Source: Hippophae tibetana (taxonomy: Eukaryota > Streptophyta > Magnoliopsida > Rosales > Elaeagnaceae). From it: a stretch of 64,000 nt of DNA. The notes beneath the pieces are model-generated. The model was given only the letters and a program-made list of their open reading frames with translations. It was not told the DNA's origin and did not search any database. The translations under genes and the position numbers were made by a program. Location: assembly GCA_037013495.1 (NCBI GenBank), contig CM072812.1, positions 37,050,001 to 37,114,000 of the forward strand. Reading direction: 5' to 3'. Positions 10,678 to 23,433 of the stretch are shown here, one piece after another (the first letter of the stretch is position 1; each line of letters begins with the position of its first letter).

Positions 10678-12930
10678 CATTATTGAGACCATAGGATTTT
10701 GGTCACGTTTTAATAAAAACTGAGGCTATAAGATATGTTTATGGTCTCGGTTTTATTAATAACCGTGGCCATATGTTATATTAATTTTTTTTCATGTTTC
10801 TCTTTGTTTTTTTTCTTTTTTTTTCTCTTTTTTTTTCTTTTTTTTTCTTTTTTTTTTTCCTTTTTCTGCTTCTCTTTCCTTTTCTTCCTTTTTCTCCCAA
10901 AAACTGCTTTCATTTTTCCAGATATGAAATTTCTCTTCTCTTCTCATCATTCTTCCTCTTCCCGTCTCTAGTTCCTCTTCCCGTCTCTAGTTCCTCTTCC
11001 CAGATCACTAGTTCATTGGCCACTGGGTTGTTGTTCGCTGGCCACTAGGTCATTGTTCGTTGGATGCTGGTTGTTGGTACTGGTGTGCTAGTATTTGTGT
11101 TGGTGCGTTGCGCTGATGCTGGTGCGCTATATTGGTGCTAGTGCGCTGGTGCTGGTGCGCTACGCGAGTGCTGGTGTGTTGGTCCATGGTGCCTGGTATT
11201 GATGCTGATACATGTATTAACTGATGGAGAATTTTTTATCTACATCACACGAGTACTTTTTTTGTCTCTGTTTACATGTGTATTTATGCATTTGTCTCTC
11301 TTTTATGAGCTCAGAGTACTTTGCAGTTTGTACCCTAAAATTTGTAGTATTTATGAACTAAATCTCACACTATTGGAAAAGAGTAATATGTGGCTCTGTT
11401 GGAGTTCTGTTGTTTGATGTTTTTCGTATTTGAACTTCTCAAACTAGTGTTCATATACTCTTCATTCAGTGAATAATCAGATTCTCAAATGTTATTTTCC
11501 TTTTGAAGCTTTGATATGCTATTTTTTCAATTGATGCTCTATGTACTTTTACATACAAAGAGAGATGATGCCAAAGTTTTATTTATATTTAGATTTATGA
11601 TTCTTATAAATTAATGTAGAGAAGCTAATCTTGATTGATTGTAAGGATTTTTCATTTTATATCTTGTAGCAAATATTTCTTGTGATTATACTATCACCTA
11701 CATTTTAACTTAACCATAATCATAATACTTTATTGCATAGACATGTTTGTTGCATGTTAGTTGGTCTCGTTAGGATTTTCGGTTGGGAGGTTACTAAGCT
11801 TCCTTTAGTAGCTACAAGTAGAGAACATTAAGGAAAAGTAAGAATTCAGGAACAGAAAGTGTGTTTAGATGGTTGTAAATACTGCCTTTTCAATTTTCTT
11901 ATTAGGTTTTAAGACTAAATATTGTTCTTTTAGTTGTAGGGTTATTTCCAAACATTGTTTTCATGTATAATGAGGCTACTATACTCTCTGAATGTGGAAA
12001 ATGTAGTGCTCCCTGCTGTTGAGGATGTTGAATTAATATGGATAAATTAATCAGGCTTCAGAAAGATGAGTGAGGAAAGTACTGCTACTGATGGTGCTGG
12101 TGTTGTGCTACTATTGCTGCGCGATGCTAGCGCTGATGCTACTACGCAGTGCTGGTGCTGGTGTTGCACTACTGGTGCTGCGGTTGTTGCTGCACTGCTA
12201 CTGCTGACGTTGATGCTGTTGCGCGGCACTAGTGGTGCGCTGCTGGTGGTGTTGGCATTGATACTGTTACACGATGTTAGTGCTGGTGTTGCGCTGCTCC
12301 TACTATTAGTGATGCTGCTGCTACTAGCGTTGTTGGTGCTAGTGCTGCTGCGCGATGCTGGCGCTAATGCTGCTACGCGGCACTAGTGCTAGTGTTGCGA
12401 TGTTGTTGCTGCTGGTGTTGCGATGTTGTTTCTGCTGGTGTTGTGCTAGTGGTGGTGGTGGTGGTAGTGCTGTTGCTGTTGGTGGTGGTGGTGCTACTGG
12501 TTGATTTGAAGTACACTTATAAATTCTTGTAATTAATAGTAAAAAGTTAGTTTGTAAAAGTAAGTTTTTATTATGTTTTAGTGTATTAACTCTCAAATGT
12601 AATTATACTTTTAATTTTAATATAATATGATTTTTAATATTTTAATTTATATTGATTTTTAATATTATAATTACTAATTTTATTTTTATTTATTTATGCA
12701 TACCCTATGGCCTCGGTTATTGAAAAACTGAGACCATAGACATACCCTATGACCTCGGTTATTGAAAGACCGAGGCTATAGACATGTCCTATGGACTCGG
12801 TCTTTCAATAACTGAGGCCATAGGTAACAATCTATGGTCTCTCTCACTTAGGTCTCAGTTCTTATAATCGTAGCCATAGGCCTATAGTCACGATTAAAAA
12901 TCGAGATCATATGTATGTTTTTTAGTAGTG
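10678..12930. mobile_element. CACTA-like DNA transposon, non-autonomous
   Basis: The right end, read on the minus strand from 12930, starts CACTACTAAAAAAC, a CACTA-superfamily terminus. The left end starts CATTATTGAGACC at 10678, the same with two C-to-T changes. The flanking 3 bp are TAC on the left and TAG on the right. Subterminal repeats of 'cctatggcctcggttattg' type occur in both orientations at 10685-10770 and 12705-12910, as expected for CACTA elements. There is no transposase. The interior has a T/C-rich tract (10790-10990) and two GCTGGTGCT-rich low-complexity stretches (11040-11200 and 12070-12500). Confidence 0.75.
12070..12500. repeat. GCTG/GTT-rich low-complexity tract
   Basis: A degenerate trinucleotide-like array of gctg, gttg and gctact units lies inside the CACTA-like element. 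It produces long open frames on both strands (12066-12386 + and 12047-12229 -) rich in Leu/Ala/Val or Ser/Thr/Ala. These are compositional artefacts, not convincing genes. Confidence 0.8.
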
Positions 12931-14330
12931 TAGTTATTAGGTAAGGGAACTCAAATTCATTAAACACCACATGAGGTGAAGTATATAATATTTTCGTTAC
13001 AAGATCTAGACAATTGCAGTCTTTCTGAGGTTTTGGCTATTACACAAAGACATATGGTATATACCTTAAGTACAATTTAGAAGCTGAGTAGGGTCTAGTA
13101 TAAGGATGACATAAGCACCCAAAAATCCTCCCATGGTTTGTGATGGTACAATAGCTCAAATGTAGATTTATCAGACAGTTTTGGATGGTATTCTGTTTAT
13201 TATGTATACAGCTAAATTCAAACCATACACCTAAAATTCAAGTGACAAACCTACTTTGATCATCATTGATAGTCTAGTTTCAACTACATGATTATTTTTA
13301 CATTATATTACCTTATTTTAAGAAGTGTAAGAACATGTGATCCTTCTTTTGTAACCACTTTGAAATAAATGTGATTCTAAAGCTTTAAACTCAATTCCAC
13401 CATCACTTTGGAGTTGTTTAAATTTTTTATTAAATTGTCTCTCAATAAATGATTCAAAATGAAATTTTTTTTGGAAAATTTGACTTTTATTATGAAGCAA
13501 ATAAAGCTATTGGAATCTTGTATGCTCATCCACAAATAATAGGAAATATCTAACTCCATTTTCAACAATGACTAGGGAAGGCCCCTTATATCCACATGTT
13601 TAATATCAAAAGGCCTTATGACCTTTCATGAATTTGAAAAAAGAAAGTCTGTGAGACTTTTCCAATTTACATGAACCACACATATCATGTACAAGATTTT
13701 AATGACTAGTCTTATCTGCTTCATATAACACTTACTCTAAAATAGAAAAATGAGGATTTCCTAGTCTATAATGCAAGATTTGTCCATTCACATATACTTT
13801 ATTGAATTTTATAGAGATAGAGTTATTAGGTAGTCTAGGTAGATGATTATTACTAGACATCATACTAGGAAAGAAGTCATGACACATAACCTATTTATTC
13901 ATTTCAGGCTTGGTAGAGGGCAAATACTCTTGAGGAAAACCATTGGGAAATTTATAAAGACTATAATGCACACCTCTTGTAATCACCACTATTCCTTTGC
14001 TCAAATCCTTCACATAGAAGGAATTAGGAAAAAGAAAATCCACTAAAACATGATTATCAATACACATATGTCTTACTAAAATAAGATGTTTTTGCCAATT
14101 AAGACACATGTAGTAATTATTGATTTGAAAATCAAATTTTTAGTACTAACATTTTCACATCTTACATAAGAAATAGGAGTTGAATGACCATTACCTAACA
14201 TCACTGCTTAAGGTCTAGTGTAGGTTAAAGCACCAATTAGGTTTCTTCCATCTAATGTCAAATGATGACTAGCGGTAGAGTTCGTATATCTTTAGATCCT
14301 GATGTAATGAGGGTGTTGCAATCATAGCAT
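12931..14330 (-). pseudogene. C4 protease-integrase region, with duplicate copy 2
   Basis: On the minus strand it starts with a protease remnant near 14330-14200. The pre-integrase C..C zinc region with CGSCKLEKSHR lies at about 13690-13650. The integrase core includes YLLFVDEHTRF near 13545 and LQSDGGIEF at about 13420-13380. The segment 12931-13303 is the second copy of the duplicated integrase tail and is contiguous with the upstream core. Several stops and frameshifts are present. Confidence 0.75.
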
Positions 14331-14689
14331 TGTATGCTTATGGCATGTAAGGATACCACTGAGAAAATTGATCATACATTGAAGCATATTGTGATTTAGG
14401 CTAAGTTGCATCATGTATACATGTATATCTAGGAAACACATTAGAATAGGAAATAGATATAGTATTTGGTAAGGTTGACATAGGTTGAGCAATAGGTTAT
14501 GATGTAGGGTTGATTGGTGAAGGTAATAACAATGGTAAGGTAAATGGTGGCAAATTTGTAGATGAAGCAGGTCTAATCACATTAGCCACATATGCTTATG
14601 GTTTAGGGGTTACATTTGGTCTAGGAAAGAAAGAAGGAGAAAAATTAGGTTTAAAAACCTTATTATTTTATGGTTGACAATTAGGTTGT

Positions 14690-14920
14690 GTAGGTACAAT
14701 GATATTTTGAGATGGAGCATACCTAAACTTGCATCTTAAGGCATTATGACCCATATTTCTACATATTGATATATTCCTTTATAGGTACCTCTACCTCTAT
14801 TATTTCCATCACTAAAGAATTATTATGGATAGGTTTAGTTTGGATGGTATGAGGAAGACTAATTAGGTTAATTAGGCAAAGAATTAATAGTTGAAGTAGG
14901 TTTATAGGAATATTTAGAAG
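14690..14920 (-). pseudogene. C4 gag C-terminal fragment with zinc knuckle
   Basis: On the minus strand a knuckle of the form CRNMGHNALRC lies near 14755-14725, the usual Copia nucleocapsid signature. A Pro/Asn/Ser-rich spacer follows (14700-14350). The fragment ends exactly at the insertion of C5 and resumes at 22638. Confidence 0.7.
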
Positions 14921-16182
14921 TGAAAGTTCGTTTAGTTGTGGATCTAAATATCTAGTTAGTAGAAGTATAGTAAATTATAATTTTGTAAGCATCTAAACAA
15001 CCAATCACATGTACGTAAAGTAATGCGAAAATAAAAAGATCAACACCCTAGATATTTAGGTGGAAACAACTTTGGTTACACCAATGACATAAGAGAAAAA
15101 CCACTAGTCTACCATACCACCTAATTATCCACTATGAAAAATAAGTATCCAGTTATAAGGCTAGGAATCAAATTATCTACCTATGAAATGCATCAAAGTA
15201 ACCAACTTGTAAGTTGCTACTTTGATCATAGTCTTTACAAGATAGGTATACAGATCAGGATCAACATTTCGATATAAATACAAGTATAAGTGTGTATCCT
15301 AGAGTAGATTTAAAAATGCAAAATTCTAACTAGTTTATTAAAACAATATATCAGATAAATTGAAAATAACTATCAACTCTATAACAATCAGTTTAAGCAT
15401 TATTTCAATAAATATATCTTATTTAAAGATAAACAATCAAACCAAAGAATTATGATATGACATACACAATTACTTGATCCAAAAATTTAAGAACTAAAGA
15501 AGAAGCTATAAGAATATATTATCAAAATATCACAAACCAATTAGATTTATTAATTAATCAAACACAACCATCAATTTTTGATAAATTAACTAAAATAAAA
15601 AGGTCTAAAGAATTATGATTTTATATTTGCAAAATAATAGAGAAAATAAGATGAAGAGAATAATTATCAAGAATGCACTTGTGTGGTTAGTTTCAAATGT
15701 GTGCTTAGATTTGTATTTAAAGAATATTTTGAATCACCTCTGGTTAAAGTGAAATTATTATATTGTCCATAAAATCAGTTAAAATATTTTTAAGAAATAA
15801 GGATAATATTATAAAAAAATCAATCCAATTTGTATTAGAAATACATTTTAAAATCAGAATATGTTTAACCAATATTTAAAAACAAGTAGATCGATTAGGT
15901 ATATCCATCAATCGATATATACCCAATCGACCTACTTATATACTAAAATCAAATTAATCAAGTTTATCACTTGATTGATCGAGTGGCTCAAATTTATATT
16001 TTTCTTACCATATCTAATATGCAATTTAACGTGCACGGGAATAAGAACATACCTACTATATGATTGTTAAGACGCAATAGTTTCTACAGCTTGAAATATT
16101 CTTCTAAGACACACCTAGAAACTAAAATTACAATTAAACCTTTTGTTTCACGAATATTGTTAATACTAGGATCAAACTAACA
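14921..16182 (-). repeat. 3' LTR of C5 (1,262 bp)
   Basis: On the plus strand it begins TGAAAGTTCGTTTAG and ends AAACTAACA, giving TG...CA on the minus strand. It matches 19824-20829 plus 22241-22632 throughout, with substitutions. Confidence 0.88.
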
Positions 16183-17829
16183 ATCTCTCCCTTTGTCATA
16201 TTCATGTGACAAAACCTCTCTCTCACTACATAATACTCATAGAAAAATTAAATTTTATAGAGTGGTGCTATCCTATGATCTAGTTGAATCACCTTCACTT
16301 GATTCTTGAAAGCTCATATTTACACTGAAAGTCAAAAACATAAATATCCAAACAAATTGTCCCAAAAAACTTAGTGTGCATTAGTTCCATGTATATAACA
16401 ATAAAAAAAACAAAAAATATTCATAAGTGAGTAATCATTAAATACAAATTAAAATCATTACTCCCATGTGTGTAATATCTCAAAAGTGCTCCCCTAGATT
16501 TTTCAATTAAAGTTATAATTTTTCTCCTTTTTTGTTATACGAATAAACAATATAATCATGAAATAAATACAGCAAGTGGAGAAAGCAAACAATTTATTTA
16601 ATGACTGAAATAAGAAGTACACATTCTTAAAAGCTTAAATCATAGACCTAAAATTAATGTATTAAAAAATGAATAAACCACCCAAGTTATATGACTTCTC
16701 TAAATGAATTAGATTAGTTTGTTTTTTTCTAAAAACTAATATATATATATATATATTGAATTAAGGGTAGTAGGCTTAGCTTAATATGACTACAATAGTA
16801 CACACAAATGATAAAATTAATTTTGTTCAAAGTGTGACTATCCCTTAACAACATAAATATATAGTGACATATCCACAATCAACAAAAGTAAAATATGTTT
16901 TGGAACTGTAATAGAATGTCAATTTGTTCATTTATGATTAGTTATGAAGGATTCAAAAGGAGTATCACTTATCATAAAAACAATTGCAGTTGAATTCGTA
17001 CTTGTACAAAATAAAATTTACTTACCAAGAGAGAAATTTAATCTATTTTTATATTCCCCTCTTACATTAATTTTTTTGTCAGGGATTGGTAATTTATTTT
17101 CTTAATGTATAACCAATTGTGGCCTTTTCTTTTTGTGCATGCAAAAAATTTTATATTTTTATTTTTCCTTTAATATTATTATCATTATTGTTTTAAGAAA
17201 ATATGCACAAGCTATTTGACCAAGTATGATGACTTTCACACTAGTTGTGAGGTAGTTCTTTTTACTCACTACAACAACTTTTACACATCATAATAAATAG
17301 CCCTTTCAAAACTAAGTTCTCTTTATAACTTCATTTTATATAATGACAGATAGAGTTCAACCTTAATTTTCACAATCTAGGTTATCTCATGCCCTAAAAT
17401 TTCACATAATTAATTATTAACTTCTAGCATGACATACTTATATGTCCAATGAGTGTGTGAGTAAGGTCATGTCAACATTGATCACCAGATGTGAAAAATA
17501 TGTAAATGCACAAATCAAAATATCCATTGTATAATGTGTAGCCAATCAAAATAAGTGTGAATAGAGTATGTAATGATCATGTTAGTGTTAAAGCATATCT
17601 ATGTCCCCTTTTATTTATTTATTTAGTTTTACCTTTTTTTTTAAACTAAGGAACATCAATAAAAAAATAAAAACAAACAATCAAACTAAAGATGTTCACC
17701 TAAGGTCAAATAAGCATTCAAATAAAAGTATCTAGGTGAAACAATAAAGAACGACGGTCAGGTGATCAAAAAAAGATAATCTTTTTAAACTCATACTTTC
17801 TTTAATTTTGGTTTCTTTATATCTTTAGG
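16183..17829. other. C5 internal region without recognisable coding
   Basis: This AT-rich sequence lies between the PPT and the gag remnants, where pol would be expected. No protease, integrase or RT motif was found in either strand. An (AT)n run lies at about 16739-16757. Confidence 0.6.
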
Positions 17830-19790
17830 TTAGAAATCAATTACCTTGGTTGTCATAAGCGAATTCTTGGACTTACCTTTAGATTTCTCATTCATCGTAA
17901 ATGAAAATTCTACATGCATGATAGGATGATGGTAATTAGTTTTAGAATTGCGAGTGTTGAATTTGACATGTCTCTTTGAACCAACAACTTTACGCTCTAT
18001 AGTAGAATTTTTGAACATCTTATTATAATTTCCATTCATTCTAGAATATGATGCAACATGCATAGATGTTTGATGATTATAAGTGCTATTATGTGAAGTA
18101 TGAAAAATATTATTAGATTTAGGAATATTCATCAAAAATATACACTTGGGCCTAATATGACATTTCCTACCATAATGATGACAAACATGTATAAACTTAA
18201 CATATTTTTTAATCACAAGTACAACTATTCTTTGTATATAATAAGTAATATTAGGAGTAGGGTTAGAAGACCTTACCACGACAGTCTGTGATTTTGAAGC
18301 TATATTTATATCCTATGAAGTAGAAGGATTGAGGGGTTTTACAAACTCAGTTTTTTTTGAAGATGATGGAATAGAATCCTCATCTACATAGCCTAGTCCT
18401 ATCTTGTCTCTAACAGGATTTTTCATAATCAAGTATTTTGTTTAGCCTTTCAACTCTAATGGTTAACCTCTTCATAACTTCTTTTGATTGTTCAAGTTCC
18501 TACATAAGATTATTGTTTTACTACTAGAATTCAAAATATTAGCATGTTCAGATAGTTCAATTTTTTCTTTTTCTATAATTGAGAAACTTATTTCAACATA
18601 TTTAAGTTTGTCATTTAGTTTAAATATTTTATTTTTGCATCTTACATGGTCTATGAACACTTTAATAAAAAAGTGACATTGAATTTGTTAAGTAGAAATT
18701 CATCATCATTCTTCTCATCATCTGAATTAATGTCAGACTTATTGGATTATCCACCAGTAGTTGCAATAAATGCCAAGTAATTAGTGCTAGATTCAACTGG
18801 ATTATCATTATCACTTTCAAAGTTAGAAAGTATAGCATTGAAAGCTATTCCAGTTTACTTCTTTTTGTTTGCATAGTCAACTACGAAGTGACTAAACCTA
18901 ACACATTTAAAACATTAAGGTCTAATGGGTTTAGATTTCTTATCATCAAAACTCAAAGATTTAAGTTATCTCAAATTTTGACCCTTTCAGTAGTTTGATT
19001 GTCCTTTGTTTTAAGGATTCTTTTTGTTGAGAAATTTTTTCAATCTTCTGGTTTAGAGTGTTAATCCTTCATCATCATTATCACTATCTATAATCATAGT
19101 AGCTTTAAAAGCAATAAATTTGTTCTTTAGAGGTTTTCGAAATCTCATCTCATAGGTTTGAAGTGATCCTACAAGTTCTACTTTGATGTTATCTACATCC
19201 TTGTTTTCATCAATTGAAATAACATTTGCATGGAAGGAATATAGTAGTGAGCAAATAATCTTCCAAACTATTCTGAAACCATCAATTTTCTCTCCAAGAT
19301 TGGTAGAGATGGTAGTAATATCACGTAATCTAGCATAGGACTCAGAAAAATCTCATCTTCTTTCATTATAATATTTTCAAATTGATTACTAAGTATGTAA
19401 AGTTTTGTTTGTCTAACTTGTGAGGTACCCTTATAGGCAACCTTCAAAATATCCCAAGCGTGTTTAGCAATTTCAACATGTAAAATATAATGAAACTCAT
19501 TAGTAGACACAACATTGAAAATAACATTATTTCTTTTTTTGATTCCTATTACCACCAATTTTATCTTAATTGATGCATTCATTCCTAGGCTTAGAAGTGA
19601 CTACATTATATTTAGTAGTCATAGGTGGTTCCCAACGATAAAGCATAGAGTTCCAAACGCTTTCATCTATACACTATAGAAAGGCTCTCATACGAGCCTT
19701 CCAATATGGGTAATTTAACACATAAAAATAAGAATCATGGGTTGTAGACAAGTCCTCTCTTAAGTGATCCATAACAAGGTACTATGCACA
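17830..19790 (-). pseudogene. C5 gag remnants with two zinc knuckles
   Basis: On the minus strand, 19582-19268 encodes the SIRE-type gag core with 'AKHAWDILKVAYKGTSQVR' and 'MKEDE'. Near 18915-18860 lies a first knuckle CFKCVRFSHFVVDY whose last Cys is Tyr. At about 18190-18140 lies CHHYGRKCHIRPKC, matching the second SIRE knuckle, which normally reads C..CG..GHI...C. Stops and frameshifts are frequent between these parts. The product would be the capsid/nucleocapsid precursor. Confidence 0.78.
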
Positions 19791-19809
19791 TTGAGTGTAT
19801 CTAATGACT

Positions 19810-19821
19810 GCTTTAATACCA
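19810..19821 (-). other. Primer binding site of C5 (tRNA-iMet type)
   Basis: The minus strand reads TGGTATTAAAGC, two changes from the canonical TGGTATCAGAGC. It lies two bases inside the 5' LTR end. Confidence 0.8.
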
Positions 19822-19823
19822 AA

Positions 19824-22632
19824 TGAAAGTTTGTTTAGTTATGGATCTAAATATCTAGTTAGTGGAAGTATGCTAAATTGAAACTTTATAAGTGACCAAA
19901 CAACCAATCACGTGTACTTAAAGTAATGTAGAAATAAAATGATCAATACATGAGATTTCTAGGTGGAAAATACCAAGGTCACACCAATGATCTAAGAGAA
20001 AAACCACCTGTCTAACGAACCACCTAATTATCTACTATGAAACATAAGTATCTTGCTACAAGGATAGGACTTAAACTATCCACCTAGGTAATACCCCCAA
20101 ATAACCTACTTACAAATCTTTACTTTGATCACAATCTCTATAAGATAGGCATTCAAATCCACGCAACGTTTCGACAAACTTGAGTCCCACGAGTTAATCG
20201 AACCTGCACTGTTTTCACTTGAAAGATTAGCACATAAACACAAGTACAAATGTGTGTCCTAGAGAAAATTTGATAATGAAAATACCTAACTAGTTAATTT
20301 AAACAATATATCAAATAAATAAAAAACAACTAGCAACTTTATAACAATCAATTTGAGTGTAAGTTCAATAAATATAGCTCTTTAAAGATTAATAATCAAA
20401 CTAAATAATTATGATATGACACATAGAAGTATTTGATCCAATAATTGAAGAACAAAAATAAAGAAAAAGATATAGGAACAAATGATCAAAATATCACAAA
20501 CCAATTAGACTTATTAATTAATCAAACATAACCACCAATGTTTGATAGATTAAATAAATAAAAATACCTAAAAAATTATGATATTATATTTGCAAAACAA
20601 GAGAGAAAATAAGATGAAGAGAATAATGATCAATAATGCTCTTGTGTGTTTAGTTTCAAATGTGTGCTAGATTTGTATTTAAAGAATATTTTGAAGCACA
20701 TTAGGTTAAATTGGAATTATCATATTATCCATAAAATCAGTTGAAACACTTTTAAAAAATGGGGACAATATTGTAAAAAATTAATCCAATTCATATTGAA
20801 AATATGTTTTCAAATTAGATAACAAGCTTTGATAAGAGTCAAATTATTGCATTTTTGTTATGATTTAAATGCTGATATTTGTGTGAAAATTGTGTTTATT
20901 TGATTATTTAATCCACAAATGTCATTTCACGGGTATTTCATGTTTAAAGTGCAATTTCAGGTAAAATCATGATTTTGGAGAAGTTTGAGACAAATTTCAA
21001 TGATCAGGATTGAGTGAAAAAAAAAAGTTTCAAAATTTGAAAATCTCGCCACCGGCGAGAAGAGTCTCGCCGCCGACGAAAATATTACAGAGAGCATGGA
21101 GAAAATCTTATAGAGAGCATGGGGTTTGGCAGATGCAAATCTTGTAGCTGGAGAGACACCTTTCGCCGCCGGCGAGAATCAGAGGAACCAAAATTTTAAC
21201 TTTTCTAGAAATCTCGCCACGGTAAGAATAATGTCGCCGCTGGAAAGTTTCATCCAAAAACATATTTTTTATGTTGTTTTGTTCCAAAATTTCCCCGATA
21301 ACCCTAGATCTATATATACCATAAGATAGAGAAAGTGGGGACGACAAAGAGGAGGAGGTCTGAGACATTTTTGGAGGTGATAAGGCAATTTTTGGTGAGA
21401 AAGTTTGGAGAAGCTTGAAGGATTATCACCATTGTTGCTTCCAAGTGTTCATCTTCAAGAGTTTTTCATCTCTTTTCCTTAGCTTTCATTTTCTACATTT
21501 TATTCCGATTTGTTATTCATGGATTCAATTGAGATCATGTTTGTTCTTATTTCCATTATGAACTAATTCATTTTTGCTAAGGCTATGATATAGTTGAATC
21601 AAGAAAATCTGATTTCTTTTGTTATTGTTATATGAGTTCATTGTTTTTAAGTTGAGTATTTATTTCCATGCTTAATGCTTTTAAATTCTGGCAAAGATTT
21701 AGATGATTTGTTGCATTATATTGAGACCGAGAGGAGTTGTGTAATGAATGCTTCTTGTGATAAATATCGTATGTTGAATGCGAGTGTGAGACCTAATGCA
21801 TGATGTATGTGGTTATTCTAGAAATTCCATAAATCGTAATGTGCTTATTTGTGATTAAATCTTCATAGAAATATAGTTGGTTTTCATAGATAAGTAATTC
21901 TAATATAACTCGAGAGAGAGTATTAGGTAAATTTGGGTTTTTCAACCATCACTTTTAGCTTTGATTTTCATATAACATGACTTAAAATCAGATTGAATTG
22001 ATTTAGCAAAATCAAATGCCTTAGTGTTTTCAATCATTTGTGAACAACATTCAATTGTGTTATATGTGTTTATTTTTAAGTTAATTTTCTTCTTAAACAA
22101 TTTCAACAATTAGGTTTTTAAATAAAATTAGGATTAGTCAATTTCGATACTTAGTAACGTCATTCCTTGTGGGTTCGATATCTGTACTTTTGTACACTTT
22201 ATTACTTGAACGATTCATACACTTGCGAAAATACGCATCAAGCTTCTTGATCAATCCACTCAATTGCTCTATCGATTGAACATCCACTCGATTCATCCAG
22301 AATACGTTTAACCAATATTTAAAAACAAGTGGATCAATCGGGTATATCCCTCAATCAATCTAGTCATATATTAAAATAAAATTAATCAGGATTATTACTT
22401 GATCAATCCAATATACACTCGATCGACCGAGTGGTTCAAATTCATATTTAACCTACCGTATCTAATATGCAATCTAACATGCATAGGAGTAGAAATATAC
22501 CTGATATATGATTATTGAGGCGTAATAACTTCTACAACTTGAAATATTATTCTACTAAGACACACCTTGAATCTAAAATTACAATTATATATTTTGTTTT
22601 ACGAATATCGCCAATACTATCATAAACTAACA
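19824..22632 (-). repeat. 5' LTR of C5, split by solo LTR S2
   Basis: The LTR parts are 19824-20829 and 22241-22632. They join at the duplicated AGCTT and match the 3' LTR at 14921-16182. Confidence 0.85.
20830..22240 (+). mobile_element. Solo Gypsy LTR S2 inside C5
   Basis: The 1,411-bp unit starts TGATAAGAGTC and ends ATACGCATCA, with perfect TSD AGCTT (20825-20829 and 22241-22245). The 3' end contains 'ccttgtgggttcgata' and 'cacttgcgaaaatacgcatca'-like sequence, typical of plant Ty3/Gypsy LTR 3' ends, giving + orientation. Short open frames at 21108-21368 are incidental. It is absent from the partner LTR at 14921-16182. Confidence 0.88.
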
Positions 22633-22637
22633 AGAAG

Positions 22638-23430
22638 TAAGCACATACTGTGGAGTTGATAAGTGTGAAGGAAATGGTTGTACAATAGATTTTTGAGATC
22701 CATGATTATTTTTTGCAAGGTTGGCTTGAATCAAAGAGAAATCCACAAGACTCATCCTTATGATTTGTCTCTATAGGTGCGCATCATAGAGAATACTTCA
22801 TCCAATCCAGGCATTTTCTTCTTATTTGTAACTTTAGTAACCAAAGAGAGGTAACTTATTGAGTTCAAACCTCGAAGCAAATAAAGGATTTTCTTTTTTG
22901 TTGAAATCTAATCTCTAGTGGTTGTTGACATAAGATCAAATAATTCCTTAACCTTTTCAATATAATCATTTGCGGATTGATTATCTTTTCTCATTGTTTA
23001 TAACCTCCATCTCAACTTTATATATTAGAATTAAAATTATCTTGAAAATTCCTAGCCAAAGCTGACCAATATACATGAGCAGATGAATTTCCATACAAGA
23101 ATTTGTGTTTGTTTACAGAGATTAAGTTATATAATCAACTCATCACAATCTTGTCCTTTCTATCAAAAATCTCATGTTCTAGGTTTACTTTCCCAAACTT
23201 CTTGATTAATAGCGACACCATCTACTTGTAAATCATACACCATAGCCACATGCATAATTTGTTCTCTCTAGATTGAGAAATGAACATCGTCCTATTTCAT
23301 TAAGAAATTAGGATTAATCGATATACTTGAAAGTACATATGAAAGAATTGTGAAAACCTTACTCTGTGAGGAAGACAGTTCTTTAAGAGAATCTATGGGA
23401 GTATTGAGTTGGGGCATGATAATTTTGATA
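22638..23430 (-). pseudogene. C4 gag N-terminal part
   Basis: On the minus strand the sequence runs from the PBS down through a gag with 'NQSANDYIEKVKELFDLM' (about 22985-22930), the LLRGLN motif and the 'MPGLDEVFSMM' region (about 22825-22790). These are standard Copia gag landmarks. Stops break it. It is continuous in family order with the fragment at 14690-14920 across the C5 insertion. Confidence 0.75.
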
Positions 23431-23433
23431 CCA

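Larger units (their letters stand above)
14921..22632 (-). mobile_element. Copia element C5 (SIRE/Maximus-like), gag only, nested in C4
   Basis: Perfect TSD AGAAG at 14916-14920 and 22633-22637. LTRs are at 14921-16182 and 19824-22632; the second is interrupted by a solo Gypsy LTR. On the minus strand the 5' LTR is followed by PBS TGGTATTAAAGC (19821-19810). The 3' LTR is preceded by the PPT AAAGGGAGAGATTG (16196-16183), typical of the SIRE/Maximus lineage. Internally only gag and its zinc knuckles are recognisable; there is no protease, integrase or RT. It was probably mobilised in trans, or lost pol after insertion. Confidence 0.85.

Noticed and set aside
10735..11048. Phe/Leu/Ser-rich open frames suggesting a membrane protein.
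   Set aside because: They are translations of a T/C-rich tract, not a real hydrophobic domain.
12047..12386. Open frames of 60-106 codons on both strands in the GCTG-rich tract.
   Set aside because: They come from low-complexity trinucleotide-like sequence in a transposon, with no domain, no codon bias and overlapping frames.
21108..21368. An 86-codon frame as a possible peptide gene.
   Set aside because: It lies entirely within the solo LTR S2 and has no supporting motif.
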